Positions 16,577-26,750 are shown, numbered from the stretch's first letter. The stretch is DNA of 64,000 bases from Bacteroidales bacterium (GCA_017540505.1 JAFYAW010000037.1:17533-81532), one strand, 5' to 3'. Numbers and translations are program-made. The notes: a model not told the origin generated them from the sequence alone.

Positions 16577-18739
16577 TCACCTGACCTCACCATAAAATTG
16601 GCTCATATAACAGCTATATATTTTAAGAGCCTCATCCCTGGTGTTTTTGCGCGGGGAAACGGCATAATGCGTGTGGCGGCGAGTCCAGTCCTGCTCAAAA
16701 GCCGAAAGTTTCTCATCAAAGGCTTTTTCATCAAAGGATTTCCCCTGGCGGGCACATCGCATCACCTCGCGGAAGAACATATCCCATCGCTTGGTATAAT
16801 AGTCCTTCACCAGTCCACCCCACATGCGGTTGGCATAGTCATTCAGGACGGGACCACCCCATATTGTAAGGATTGTCCGGGCCTGCTGCTCGAAATAGTC
16901 CTTCTCCGCCGGCGTTGAGCCCCACGCACGAGCATCCTCAATCCACGGTCCGAGCATAAAGGAGGGGTGCGTGGAGAGCAGTCTGTCAACATCCCGGAAC
17001 AGCCTGTCAGCCAGCTTCTTCTGTTGAGCCATCCCCTTTAAATCCCCGTTTTTATAGGCTACCGTGAAACTGTCGCGCACCGTCATAAAATAGTTGCCCA
17101 TCCATTGAGACATCAAGTTCACGATATCATATTGAAGCGCATCTTTCATACGCACATCCAAAACCGAACTAAGCAGTTGCCTGCATATCCGGCCGAGCGT
17201 GTCATTGGAATAGGAATATGCCGGCTTCGTGTAGTAGGTGCCATGTCCCTCCAGCGACGGTCGGGCCACCAGCTGCGTACCAAGGCCGTAAAACGATTTG
17301 TCCTTATACACACTGTCATTCAACAACTTCCACTCCTCATTGAAAAGCGCATGTCCGCAACGGAGTTGAGCCCAATCGGCCATCCAGGCATCCACATCGG
17401 GATGGGATTCCCAAGCACGGCTGAAAAGGTATTCGTAGATTTGCGGGCTCACGTCAAAGGCCTCCAAGGTGGAACCGATGCCCGTCATGTTGGGTCCAGC
17501 CTCGCGCAAGGCAGCCGACAGCCGTTCTTCCAGATCGTGAATATTGCCCACCAGCATCGTATTACCTCCGAAATTGCCCAAATAGCACCATATAAAAGGC
17601 TGTCCGAAAAAGGATTCCGTGGTGCGCCACACCTCAGTTTTCTCGCAGAAATAGTCCAGCAGGATCAGTCTCTTGCGGGGCACCGCCGACAGATAGGCCC
17701 GCAGGCGTTCCGTGGTCCATGACTTGCGCTTGTAGTAGAACACCCACGTCATCTGCAGCCATCGGGCATCGGGATCAGCCTTCCGCAAAGAGTAGTAGAT
17801 GTTTTCCGACACATCCGAAAGATACTCCGGCTGCCATTTCGGCGGGTCCATTTCATTGAACGGGTCCACCCCATAGATATGGTCGGTACCGAACAAGGCT
17901 ATCTCCTTCTCCATAAAACGTTTCTGGATCTCCGAGAAGAGCGGATCGGAGGAGTTCAGGAAATGGGTAGGGGCAAAGCCGCACCAGGCACTCAACGGTT
18001 TGATGTCCGCCTCCGGATGCATTTCGGCGAAACGGACGGGCACATGCCCTGCGAAGGCGGGCAGCACCGGAGTCATGCCCAACTCGCGCTCCCTTTCTAA
18101 AATCCGTTTCTGAAGCTCCTTCTGGCCCTCTATCCACGACATCGGCAGCGGGCCGCCGAAACCATCGAGATTGGCCATGCGGTGCCAGGGAAGATGCGCC
18201 GGACCGGAGAAGTAGCCACGGATCTCCTCGTCACTCAAGCCGTATTCTTTCCACACATCGTACCAGACAGCCTCCTGCCCGGTGATCGCTAACGGCATCG
18301 TGATGCCATGCAACGCCATCCAGTCAATGAAACGCTCCCACTGCTCCCATTTCCACCATGGCATCGTGTACCCGAAAGTACAGTAATTGAGGAAGAAACG
18401 TTCCTTCACAAGGGCTTCTCTGCGCACCGGCTCCGTAACCAGCGGGTAAGAGCTTGGAAGCTCCACCGGCTCGTGCGCGTGCCACGACACATACACATGC
18501 GCATAATGCTGCAGGTAATAATTGAGCCCCATCGCTAACGAGTTGTCATTGTTGCCGACAATCCGTATTTTACCGTCCACAGACTCCAACTGGAAATAAT
18601 CCAAGGTGTCGGGCTGGCATACGAACACAAAATTCGTGTCATCGGCCCCCAAAATCCGATGGGCAAGACGCTCTATCGGGCGGGCAGATGCCGCCTCCAA
18701 GCCGCACATTATGGCAAGACAAATGAAAACCTGTTTCAT
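16577..18739 (-). CDS. Alpha-N-acetylglucosaminidase, glycoside hydrolase family 89
   Basis: A 720-residue secreted enzyme predicted to remove terminal alpha-linked GlcNAc, as in mucin caps or heparan-type glycans. A signal peptide (MKQVFICLAIMCGLEAASA) precedes the N-terminal domain. The TIM barrel carries NYCTFGYTMPWWKWEQWERF, typical of NAGLU, with a probable acid/base Glu near residue 296 (GVDPFNEMDPP) and probable nucleophile Glu near 426 (STLEAFDVSPQIYEY). A helical C-terminal domain follows. It is the last gene of the run nadB-mtaB-M16-beta-helix-GH89, 32 bases after the beta-helix stop. No SusC/SusD pair is adjacent. Confidence 0.94.
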   Translation of the reverse strand: MKQVFICLAIMCGLEAASARPIERLAHRILGADDTNFVFVCQPDTLDYFQLESVDGKIRIVGNNDNSLAMGLNYYLQHYAHVYVSWHAHEPVELPSSYPLVTEPVRREALVKERFFLNYCTFGYTMPWWKWEQWERFIDWMALHGITMPLAITGQEAVWYDVWKEYGLSDEEIRGYFSGPAHLPWHRMANLDGFGGPLPMSWIEGQKELQKRILERERELGMTPVLPAFAGHVPVRFAEMHPEADIKPLSAWCGFAPTHFLNSSDPLFSEIQKRFMEKEIALFGTDHIYGVDPFNEMDPPKWQPEYLSDVSENIYYSLRKADPDARWLQMTWVFYYKRKSWTTERLRAYLSAVPRKRLILLDYFCEKTEVWRTTESFFGQPFIWCYLGNFGGNTMLVGNIHDLEERLSAALREAGPNMTGIGSTLEAFDVSPQIYEYLFSRAWESHPDVDAWMADWAQLRCGHALFNEEWKLLNDSVYKDKSFYGLGTQLVARPSLEGHGTYYTKPAYSYSNDTLGRICRQLLSSVLDVRMKDALQYDIVNLMSQWMGNYFMTVRDSFTVAYKNGDLKGMAQQKKLADRLFRDVDRLLSTHPSFMLGPWIEDARAWGSTPAEKDYFEQQARTILTIWGGPVLNDYANRMWGGLVKDYYTKRWDMFFREVMRCARQGKSFDEKAFDEKLSAFEQDWTRRHTHYAVSPRKNTRDEALKIYSCYMSQFYGEVR

Positions 18740-18771
18740 ACAATAATATTTATTTCATTAAAAGCCCCACC

Positions 18772-20721
18772 CTACTTGCGGGCACCTTTCAACACAAAGC
18801 CCTTCAATTCCTGGTTGTTGAGCTGTCCCTTGAAAAACAGCGGACCGCTTTTGTCTGTCTTGCATTGGGAGATGACCACATCATTATTGGTACCGGTAAA
18901 ATCGATCTGCCGATACGGATCACATGGGATGAAACGGCAATTCGTGTAGGTTGCGTGGTTGTCGATATAATAGCGGCGATCGTCGTTGCAGTTCAGATAA
19001 ATCTTACAGTTCTTATAATAACGCCTTGCCGTTGAGGATTTCGGGGTAAAACGGACAAATCCTAATGTACATTCCGTATAATGAATGGTATAGGAGGCAT
19101 TTATATTCACATTATAATTCAGACGGGAATTGGAAACCGTATAGCTGTTCTGCGCCTTATTGGAATAGATGTTGAAGCCCAAACTCGCCGGATACTGGTA
19201 CTTTGTCGTGCTCTGCTCGATCTTCTGATCCTGAACAGGAAGCAGATTCAGTTTGTTGATGGAGCAAGAGAAGCCTTTTTCCGTCGTAACCTTCAAATTT
19301 GAAAGAATGAAATCCGCCGCATGACCGGAGCCGGAATAATGGAAATCCAAACCATCGATTTTCACCTGAGCAATATGGCGGACAGAATATTTTGTAGAGA
19401 CAGGGCTTTTGACATTAAACAGATAAACTTTTTCGACGTTGTCGGGCACATTCACCGTCATATTCCGGATAACCACATTCGGCCAGCATTTCAGATTCAG
19501 CTCCGGACGGCTGTTCATCCGATCGTCCAAATAACCCGCACTGATCAAATAGTTGTGCGTGCGGGTAACATCAAACACGCAATTCTGGAAAACCAGCTCG
19601 AAACCGGTATAGGCATTATAGGAAGGTTCAAAGAGAGCAGGCACAAAATCCTTGAAGCGGCATCCATCGAATTTCACTGTTCCATAGATAGAAGAAAACT
19701 GGTTGTACAGCTTACTGAACTTACAGTTTGTCAGGGTGATATCTTTCCCATAGCAATGCACATCGAAACGGTTGATGTCGCAATCCTTCAACGACACCTT
19801 GTTCAGATTGTTGGTCCCGAAGATGCCCCAGTTGGCCTGTGCGTTCAGGCGTATGAACTGCGAGTTCCACACATTATTCATCTCAATCCCATAGCCATAA
19901 TAATCCTTACGGGAATACGTGCCCTTGATGGTCACATCCTTCATGGTGATATTGGCACAATCGTGAATCTGGATAGCCGCATCCGCCGTCATGGTACTGG
20001 AGGGCGTGTGGATGGCAATATTCTCCAGCAACACATTGTTTTGATATTGGATTTTCAGCAACTTGGTCTTGTAGGTGGAGCCCGTGTCGCGCACGAATGT
20101 CAAATTGCGGATGTATTGCACCGTGTCCGTCACGGAGCAGACATAGCATTTGGGACTGGACGAGGCCGTCAGATAGGAGGCCACCGGCGTATTCTTCGCC
20201 CGGCCGTTCCGCAGGAAGAGCACATCCTTACGGGTGGCACCGTAATCGCGTCCGGCACGACGCTCCACCCAGAGGTTCTCATCCTCAATGAGCAAGAGTT
20301 TGGTGCCCTCCGCCAGCGTTTCCACCGAGGTAAAATCATTGCCTCCCAATAAGTCCTTCTCAACATCGATGGGCGATGCTGTCCCCACCAATTCGAAAAG
20401 GAACAGCGTTTTATACGTGTTGCGGACTGTCAGCACCAGGCCAGAGAAGTCCGTGTAAGGGGTCAGCGGGATGGGACGCGCATTCGTGGGGACTTCAATT
20501 TTAAGAGAATCAATGCCCGTATAATCTACGCCGACACTGTCTTTCAGTGCAGCCGTGTGGGTGCGATACAGCACGTCATAGCGGTCGATGTCGGAAGTGG
20601 CCTCCGCCAAACCAAACGAATACGGGGAGTACAACGTGTCGGATGGCTCCTGTATAATTTCTTGACCAATAACAACCTGACCCATAATCACATATAATAG
20701 TAACAAGCAAATTTTCTTCAT
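18772..20721 (-). CDS. Secreted right-handed beta-helix protein
   Basis: A 649-residue protein with a signal peptide (MKKICLLLLYVIMGQVVIG). The middle has many short repeated strands with Asn and Cys ladders (NNVLLENIAIHT, CANITMKDVTIKG, GKDITLTNCKFSKL, GTVKFDGCRFKDF), the pattern of parallel beta-helix folds found in polysaccharide lyases and surface adhesins. No catalytic motif or sorting domain could be assigned. It starts 9 bases after the M16 peptidase stop and ends 32 bases before the GH89 start, so it is probably cotranscribed. Role unknown; glycan binding is a guess. Confidence 0.8.
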   Translation of the reverse strand: MKKICLLLLYVIMGQVVIGQEIIQEPSDTLYSPYSFGLAEATSDIDRYDVLYRTHTAALKDSVGVDYTGIDSLKIEVPTNARPIPLTPYTDFSGLVLTVRNTYKTLFLFELVGTASPIDVEKDLLGGNDFTSVETLAEGTKLLLIEDENLWVERRAGRDYGATRKDVLFLRNGRAKNTPVASYLTASSSPKCYVCSVTDTVQYIRNLTFVRDTGSTYKTKLLKIQYQNNVLLENIAIHTPSSTMTADAAIQIHDCANITMKDVTIKGTYSRKDYYGYGIEMNNVWNSQFIRLNAQANWGIFGTNNLNKVSLKDCDINRFDVHCYGKDITLTNCKFSKLYNQFSSIYGTVKFDGCRFKDFVPALFEPSYNAYTGFELVFQNCVFDVTRTHNYLISAGYLDDRMNSRPELNLKCWPNVVIRNMTVNVPDNVEKVYLFNVKSPVSTKYSVRHIAQVKIDGLDFHYSGSGHAADFILSNLKVTTEKGFSCSINKLNLLPVQDQKIEQSTTKYQYPASLGFNIYSNKAQNSYTVSNSRLNYNVNINASYTIHYTECTLGFVRFTPKSSTARRYYKNCKIYLNCNDDRRYYIDNHATYTNCRFIPCDPYRQIDFTGTNNDVVISQCKTDKSGPLFFKGQLNNQELKGFVLKGARK

Positions 20722-20730
20722 AACAAAAAA

Positions 20731-21966
20731 TTACGCACCGCGTGCGGGATCAAAAACAAGAACGGAAAAATCATCCCGTTGGAATATCTCATTGGCCACC
20801 CGGCATATTTCATCCGAGGTGATTTCCCTGATTTCCGCGATACTCTCCTCCAGCGTGTCCACCTCGTCGAAAAAGAGGGCGGTATGGCCGAGGGCAAGCA
20901 TCTCATTAAGTTTGGTTTCATTGGATAGGGCCATCTGCCCGATCAGCTGCTTTTGGGCATAATAGAGCTGCATGGTGCCCAGTTTCTGCTGCCGCACCTT
21001 GCGCAACTCCCGATCCACCAGCTCCATGCAGTGGTCACGGTTGTGCGGGTCACAGCCGAAGAAGATGGAAAAGAGGCCCGTATCGGAGAAGGGAGTGTAG
21101 TTGGCCTCCACGGTATAGGCGAGCCCCTGTTTTTCACGCAGGCTCATATTGAGACGCGTGTTCATGCCCTGACCGCCCAACAGATTGGTCAGCAGGAGGA
21201 ATGGCACACGCCGGTCATCCCAGATGGAATAGGCCACATTGCCCATCATAACATGCGTCTGCGCCGTATTCTTGCGCACCATGCGCGTCTGTGGGCGGTA
21301 CTGACCGAACGGCGTGCGCACACGCGTGCTCTCCACCATCGGACGGGAACCGAAGTAACGCTCGCAAAGGTTCACCAAACGCTTGGTCGGTATCCGTCCC
21401 ACGGACGACAACACCACATTGTCCAAGGTATAATTCTGGGCTATAAAAGACAAAAGGCTCTCCCGTTTCATCCGCTTCACACTCTGCCGGGTGCCCAATA
21501 TGTTCTTTCCCAACGGATGCCCGGAGAAGACCAGATCCTCAAAATCATCGAAAATCAGCTCCGACGGAGAATCTTTATAATAGTTGATTTCCTCCAAAAT
21601 AACGGTCTTCTCCTTCTCCAACTCCCTTTCCGGGAAGGTGGCGTTAAAGAAGATGTCGGAAAGTAGCTCCACCGCACGAGGATAGTCCTGCGACTGGAAC
21701 GAGGTATGGAAATAGGTCTCTTCCTTGGAGGTACTGGCATTCATGTCACCGCCCACCGCCTCCATACGGCTGATGACACGGAACGCATTCCGCTTGGTGG
21801 TGCCTTTGAAAATCGTATGCTCAACAAAATGCGCCATGCCCATCTGTGCTTCCGACTCATCACGGGTGCCCGCATTCACCAGCACCCCGAAATGCGAAAT
21901 CGGGGCATCCAACTCCTTATGGACCAGCCGCAAACCGTTTTGCAGCCTTATAATATCGTGCGGCAT
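20731..21966 (-). CDS. M16 family zinc metallopeptidase (PqqL/MPP-like)
   Basis: A 411-residue protein with the inverted zinc motif HFVEH (His 46, Glu 49, His 50) and the distal Glu region EKEKTVILEEINYYKDSP. The second half is the inactive M16 C-terminal domain with an R/Y pair region (GMNTRLNMSLREKQGLAYTVEANY). It has no signal peptide, so it is probably a cytosolic processing peptidase like the YmxG/MPP-beta group. Its start overlaps the mtaB 3' end by 19 bases, showing coupling. Confidence 0.93.
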   Translation of the reverse strand: MPHDIIRLQNGLRLVHKELDAPISHFGVLVNAGTRDESEAQMGMAHFVEHTIFKGTTKRNAFRVISRMEAVGGDMNASTSKEETYFHTSFQSQDYPRAVELLSDIFFNATFPERELEKEKTVILEEINYYKDSPSELIFDDFEDLVFSGHPLGKNILGTRQSVKRMKRESLLSFIAQNYTLDNVVLSSVGRIPTKRLVNLCERYFGSRPMVESTRVRTPFGQYRPQTRMVRKNTAQTHVMMGNVAYSIWDDRRVPFLLLTNLLGGQGMNTRLNMSLREKQGLAYTVEANYTPFSDTGLFSIFFGCDPHNRDHCMELVDRELRKVRQQKLGTMQLYYAQKQLIGQMALSNETKLNEMLALGHTALFFDEVDTLEESIAEIREITSDEICRVANEIFQRDDFSVLVFDPARGA

Positions 21967-23174
21967 TGCTCTATGGTTACCTTTTGAATGGTATTCACAA
22001 GGCTCTCATCATTCGGCAGGGTGACACGGATGTAGTTGTCGGTGAAACCGGTCAGCTGGTCATCCACCACCTCCGACTCCACGAGAACGGGCCGCGTCTG
22101 GCCCTCACATTGCGCATAAAAGGCCATTTTCTTGGCGTGCGAGAGCTCCAGCAGACGTTCCGTGCGCTCATGCTTGATATCCTCCGGCACCTGGTTCTCC
22201 ATCATGTTAGCATGGGTGCGCGGACGGCGGGAATAGGTGAACACGTGCATATAGCTGACGGGCAGCTCTTCCAGGAAACGATAGGTCTCCTCAAACTCCT
22301 CATCCGTCTCCCCAGGGAATCCGGTGATCACATCGCAAGCCACACAGGCATCCGGCATCAGTTTCTTGATGAAATGGACCTTGTCGGCATACTCCTGCGC
22401 TGTGTAACGCCGACGCATGTCGGACAGGATGCGGTCGCAGCCCGACTGCAAGGGTATATGGAAATGTGGCATCAGAATCGGCGATTTGGCCACCAGTTTG
22501 ATGATGTCCTCCGACAAAGCCTCCGGTTCAATGGAGGAAATGCGCACACGCTCCAAGGCATTCTGCTTGACAATTGCCTTGAGCAGTTTCAGCAAGTTAT
22601 CATTCGTGCCGCGTCCAAAATCGCCTACGTTCACACCGGTCAGGTTCACCTCGTGCACACCGGCATCAGCGATATTCTTGATGTTCTTCAGCACATTGTC
22701 AATGCTGTCGCTGCGACTTTTCCCACGCGCAATCCAAACCGTGCAGAAAGTGCAATGGTTGTTACAGCCGTCTTGAATCTTCAAGAATGATCGAGTCCTG
22801 TCGTGCACGGAATAGGCGTCGAAGAATGTCGGTGTCGGCTTGGCCTCCTGCTGGAGGATGAAGTCCACCGCACTCATCTTGTTCGAGCTGCCGAACACCT
22901 TGATCACGCCGGACCATCTTTCCAAAAGGTCCGGTTTCAGGGCACTGTAGCAGCCCACCACCACCAGCGAGGCCAGCGGATTGTCACGATGGAGCTTCGA
23001 GGCGAGGTTGCGGGTCTTCTTCTCCGCCGCCGACGTGACGGCGCAGGTGTTGACAATGATGATCTCAGGGATTCCGCCCTGATGCCATCCATTCGCCTCC
23101 AACCGGGCGGCGATGGCCGCCGATTCGCTGAAGTTCAATTTACAGCCTAACGTGTGAATTTCAAAATTCTTCAT
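21948..23174 (-). CDS. mtaB: tRNA threonylcarbamoyladenosine methylthiotransferase MtaB
   Basis: A 408-residue radical-SAM enzyme that adds a methylthio group to t6A37 of tRNAs. The N-terminal UPF0004 domain has Cys 11, Cys 44 and Cys 75 for the second iron-sulfur cluster. The radical SAM triad is Cys 137/141/144 (CNNHCTFC). A C-terminal TRAM-like region ends the protein. The short GCKLNFSESAA start and overall length fit MtaB and not MiaB or RimO. It follows nadB by 6 bases. Confidence 0.94.
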   Translation of the reverse strand: MKNFEIHTLGCKLNFSESAAIAARLEANGWHQGGIPEIIIVNTCAVTSAAEKKTRNLASKLHRDNPLASLVVVGCYSALKPDLLERWSGVIKVFGSSNKMSAVDFILQQEAKPTPTFFDAYSVHDRTRSFLKIQDGCNNHCTFCTVWIARGKSRSDSIDNVLKNIKNIADAGVHEVNLTGVNVGDFGRGTNDNLLKLLKAIVKQNALERVRISSIEPEALSEDIIKLVAKSPILMPHFHIPLQSGCDRILSDMRRRYTAQEYADKVHFIKKLMPDACVACDVITGFPGETDEEFEETYRFLEELPVSYMHVFTYSRRPRTHANMMENQVPEDIKHERTERLLELSHAKKMAFYAQCEGQTRPVLVESEVVDDQLTGFTDNYIRVTLPNDESLVNTIQKVTIEQCRTIL

Positions 23175-23180
23175 AAGCGA

Positions 23181-24749
23181 TTATTTATGATGCGGTGGAT
23201 AATCTAAGGAATAGTGCAGCCCACGGCTCTCCTTGCGGTCCATGGCATGTTTGATGATGAGGTACCCCACATTGATCATGTTGCGCAACTCGCAAATCTC
23301 CGGGATGAGAACGGATTTCTTATACAGATCCTCCGTTTCACGATAGAGGATGTCGAGACGGTCGAAGGCCCGCTGCAGACGCAGGTTGGAGCGCACAATG
23401 CCCACATAACTGCTCATGATGGTCTGCAACTCCTTCCGCGACTGCGTGATGAGCACCATCTCCTCATTCAGGACAGTGCCATCGCTGTTCCAGTCAGGCA
23501 CATCATGGCAGAAAGATATGCCGGGAATTGTCTGCATAGCTTTGATACAGGCACGGTGAGAGAACACCAGAGCTTCTAGCAAAGAATTGGAAGCCAAACG
23601 GTTGGCCCCATGCAAACCCGTAGAGGCGCATTCGCCCGAAGCGTACAGATTGCGGATGGAGGTGGCCCCCCACTCGTCCGTCTGGATGCCGCCGCAAGAA
23701 TAATGGGCCACCGGCACCACCGGAATCATCTCCTTGGTGATGTCAATGCCGATACTCAGGCACTTGGCATAAATATTCGGGAAATGTTCAAAAATCTCCT
23801 TCTTGGGAATCAGCGTGGTGTCCAGAAACACATGGTCCACGCCTTGACGTTTCATCTCCGTGTCGATGGCGCGTGCCACAATATCACGGGGAGCCAGCGA
23901 GCCGCGCTCGTCGTATTTTTCAACAAAAGTAGCGCCATTCGCGTCCTTCAGAATGGCACCGGCACCGCGCATAGCCTCCGTGATGAGGAATGAGGGCGAC
24001 TCCTTGGGATTGTAGAGAGACGTGGGGTGGAACTGCACGAACTCCATGCCGCGCACGGCACCCTTGGCCCGATAGACCATCGCCACTCCATCGCCCGTGG
24101 CGACAAGCGGGTTGGTGGTATGCTCGTAAACCATGCCCAGACCGCCCGTGGCCATCATCGTAATCTTCGCCAACACCGTATCCACGCAGTTGGTCTCCGG
24201 ATTGAAAATATAGGCCCCATAGCAGGTGATGTCGGACGAACGGCGCGTAACCTCTACACCAAGATGATGTTGCGTGATGATTTCCAAGGCGATGCGGTTC
24301 TCGATAATCTCGATGTTCTTGTGCCGTTTGGCCGCCTGGATGAGCTTCTCCTCAATCTCGTAGCCGGTCATATCCTTATGGTGCAGCACGCGGAACTCGG
24401 AATGCCCGCCCTCCTTGGCCAGAGCAAAACTGCCGTCCTTGTTCTTGTCGAAGTCCACCCCCCACTCCACCAGTTCCATGACGCGTTCGGTGGACTCGCG
24501 GATGGTGAGTTCCACAATGTGGCGGTCGGACAGCTCGTCGCCAGCCACCATCGTGTCCTCGATATGTTTTTCGTACGTGTCGGGCTGGTATATCACCGAC
24601 GCAATGCCACCTTGGGCATAGCGGGTGGAGCCGTCGTCCATCTTGGCCTTTGTGACCATACAGACTTTTCCATAGTTCGCCGCCTTCAGTGCGAAGCACA
24701 AGCCGGCAACGCCCGAACCAATCACCAGAAAATCAACTTCTTTGCGCAT
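23181..24749 (-). CDS. nadB: L-aspartate oxidase (NAD biosynthesis)
   Basis: A flavoenzyme that oxidises L-aspartate to iminoaspartate, the first step of de novo NAD synthesis. It is 522 residues. The FAD-binding motif VIGSGVAGLCFALKAA is at the N terminus; the active-site loops GGIASV, HHKDMTGYEIEEKL and EGASTGLHGANRLASNSLLE-like region (ECASTGLHGANRLASNSL) are present. ATG 24749 is chosen because it puts the Rossmann motif at residue 7-10; upstream codons run into the promoter. nadA and nadC are not adjacent. It heads a run of five closely spaced genes. Confidence 0.96.
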   Translation of the reverse strand: MRKEVDFLVIGSGVAGLCFALKAANYGKVCMVTKAKMDDGSTRYAQGGIASVIYQPDTYEKHIEDTMVAGDELSDRHIVELTIRESTERVMELVEWGVDFDKNKDGSFALAKEGGHSEFRVLHHKDMTGYEIEEKLIQAAKRHKNIEIIENRIALEIITQHHLGVEVTRRSSDITCYGAYIFNPETNCVDTVLAKITMMATGGLGMVYEHTTNPLVATGDGVAMVYRAKGAVRGMEFVQFHPTSLYNPKESPSFLITEAMRGAGAILKDANGATFVEKYDERGSLAPRDIVARAIDTEMKRQGVDHVFLDTTLIPKKEIFEHFPNIYAKCLSIGIDITKEMIPVVPVAHYSCGGIQTDEWGATSIRNLYASGECASTGLHGANRLASNSLLEALVFSHRACIKAMQTIPGISFCHDVPDWNSDGTVLNEEMVLITQSRKELQTIMSSYVGIVRSNLRLQRAFDRLDILYRETEDLYKKSVLIPEICELRNMINVGYLIIKHAMDRKESRGLHYSLDYPPHHK

Positions 24750-24774
24750 TTTAGAGAATATATTTAGAGCGTTG

Positions 24775-24782
24775 CAAAGATA
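24775..24782 (-). promoter_or_regulatory. -7 box for nadB operon
   Basis: TATCTTTG on the minus strand, 25 bases before the nadB ATG. No other such box was seen between the five genes down to 16577. Confidence 0.75.
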
Positions 24783-24845
24783 CAAAAAACTATTGAAATA
24801 AAAAAATCAGAATTTTTCGGTTCCGACACGGGTATTTTTCCATGC

Positions 24846-24885
24846 AAAAAAAAAAAAGCAGGCCATCCGAAGAAGGCCTGCTTTT
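24846..24885 (-). terminator. Intrinsic terminator after tsf
   Basis: AAAAGCAGGCC (24875-24885 complement) pairs with GGCCTGCTTTT (24854-24864 complement) and is followed by a T-run (A 24846-24857 on plus). It closes rplM-rpsI-rpsB-tsf. Confidence 0.93.
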
Positions 24886-24912
24886 AATTTGGCAAACTCT
24901 TAAAGAAGAGTG

Positions 24913-25920
24913 TTATTCACCAATCTGTCTGCGGACGAAGCCAGTGCACTCCAGACCTTTGTCGTTGGCGTGGATATAGTCGCGCACGTTCTGCTTGCCG
25001 TCGCCACCCATGACGAGGATTTGATACATCAGGGTGCTTTCCTTGAAGAATTTCACCAGACGGCCTTGGGCGATTTGCTGGATCTGGGCCTCATTGAGGT
25101 TGGCGGCTTTCTTGGCGGCTTCCTCTTCCTTGATCTTACGGGCGAGGTTGGCCTGTTCTTCCGTGATCCAACCCTTGGCCATATTGGAGTTGATGTGGTC
25201 TTCGCTGTCCACGTGGGCGGGATTGATGCCAGCTTTGTTCAAAGCGGCGTCCACAGCCTTGCCGATCAGCTCAAGACGGGTCTTCTCAACACCCACGGCA
25301 AGCTCTCTGTCCTTAACCTCCTGCGGGATGGCGTTCTCGTCCAGTGCCAGCGGGCTCATGGCGGTGATGTGAAGGGCCACATTGTGAGCGGCAGCCTTGG
25401 CGTTGTCGTCGTTCTTATTGAAGCCGACGAGCGTGGCCTTGTGGTTACCCATGTGGTTGTAAGCCTCCACATAAGCGGCTTCCAACGTGTCGAAATGCGG
25501 GAGCTCGAGTTTCTCACCCGTCTTGCCGGTAAGCTCGGTGAGCTTGTCGGCAACCTTCATGCCATTGAATTCCATTTCAAGAAGTTCCTCGCGGGTGTTG
25601 ATACCAGCTTCCATAGCCTTGTCAAGGAGACCGTCCACAAAGTTGACGAACTCCTCGCCCTTAGCTACGAAATCGGTTTCGCAGGCCACTAAGAGCATGT
25701 AACCCTTGGTGTGGTCGGCGTTGGTCTTCGCAACGAGGCGGCCCTCATTGGATTCGCGGTCAGCACGTTTGGCGGCCACTTTCTGGCCTTTCTTACGGAG
25801 GATATCGATAGCTTTCTCGAAATCGCCTTCGGCTTCAACCAAAGCCTTCTTGCAATCCATCATACCGATACCGGTCTGTTGTCTCAGTTTATTAACATCA
25901 GCAGCTGTAATTGTTGCCAT
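24913..25920 (-). CDS. tsf: Translation elongation factor Ts
   Basis: The nucleotide exchange factor of EF-Tu, 335 residues. The N-terminal UBA-like domain ITAADVNKLRQQTGIGMMDCKKAL and the TDFVA motif (CETDFVAKGEEF) are diagnostic. It is longer than the ~280-residue proteobacterial form, as is common in Bacteroidota. It follows rpsB by 26 bases and ends at a strong terminator. Confidence 0.97.
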   Translation of the reverse strand: MATITAADVNKLRQQTGIGMMDCKKALVEAEGDFEKAIDILRKKGQKVAAKRADRESNEGRLVAKTNADHTKGYMLLVACETDFVAKGEEFVNFVDGLLDKAMEAGINTREELLEMEFNGMKVADKLTELTGKTGEKLELPHFDTLEAAYVEAYNHMGNHKATLVGFNKNDDNAKAAAHNVALHITAMSPLALDENAIPQEVKDRELAVGVEKTRLELIGKAVDAALNKAGINPAHVDSEDHINSNMAKGWITEEQANLARKIKEEEAAKKAANLNEAQIQQIAQGRLVKFFKESTLMYQILVMGGDGKQNVRDYIHANDKGLECTGFVRRQIGE

Positions 25921-25946
25921 AATTTCAATCGTTTTAAAGTTAATGA

Positions 25947-26750
25947 TTAATTTCTTGCGGAGTTGCGCGTGATGCGACGGCGTCTGCCGTTGTTCTCCTC
26001 GGCATTCTCCTCAACCTGTTCCTCCACTTCGGGTTCAACCTCCTCCTGGGCGTCCTTGTTGGCTTCGCGCTCGGCGAGACCTTCCTTGACGGCTTCGCAG
26101 ATGGCCTTCAGGATCACGGCAATGGATTTGGATGCGTCATCATTTGCCGGGATCGGGAAATCGACCATTCTGGGGTCGGAGTTCGTGTCCACGATGGCGA
26201 ACGTCGGGATGGCGAGCTTGCGGGCTTCGGCCAGGGCGATGTGCTCCTTCATAACGTCGATGATGAAGACTGCAGCAGGCAGGCGGTTCAAATCGGCGAT
26301 GGAACCGAGGTTCTTGTCCAATTTGGCGCGCTCACGTTGGATCTGGAGCCGTTCGCGTTTGGAGATGTTGTTGAATTGGGGACTTTCAATCAGGCGGTCA
26401 ATGTCGCTCATCTTCTTCACGGCCTTGCGGATGGTCATGAAGTTCGTCAGCATACCACCAGGCCAACGCTCGGTCACGTACGGCATACCGATTTCCTGCA
26501 CCATGCTGGAGACGGTCTCCTTGGCCTGCTTCTTAGTGGCAACGAATAAGATCTTGCGTCCGGAACGGGCAATCTGCTTGGCGGCAGCGGCGGCCTCGTC
26601 CACTTTCTCTATCGTGCGATAGAGGTCGATGATGTGGATACCGTTCTTCTCCATGAAGATGTAGGGGGCCATGGCCGGGTTCCATTTTCTCTTGAGGTGT
26701 CCGAAATGACAACCTGCGTCCAATAATTCTTCGAATTGTAATCTTGACAT
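25947..26750 (-). CDS. rpsB: 30S ribosomal protein S2
   Basis: A 267-residue small-subunit protein. LLDAGCHFGHLKRKWNP and the region ERWPGGMLTNF are typical of S2. A glutamate-rich tail followed by NGRRRRITRN ends the protein. It lies 118 bases downstream of rpsI, and that spacer holds a hairpin that could regulate it. Confidence 0.97.
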   Translation of the reverse strand: MSRLQFEELLDAGCHFGHLKRKWNPAMAPYIFMEKNGIHIIDLYRTIEKVDEAAAAAKQIARSGRKILFVATKKQAKETVSSMVQEIGMPYVTERWPGGMLTNFMTIRKAVKKMSDIDRLIESPQFNNISKRERLQIQRERAKLDKNLGSIADLNRLPAAVFIIDVMKEHIALAEARKLAIPTFAIVDTNSDPRMVDFPIPANDDASKSIAVILKAICEAVKEGLAEREANKDAQEEVEPEVEEQVEENAEENNGRRRRITRNSARN

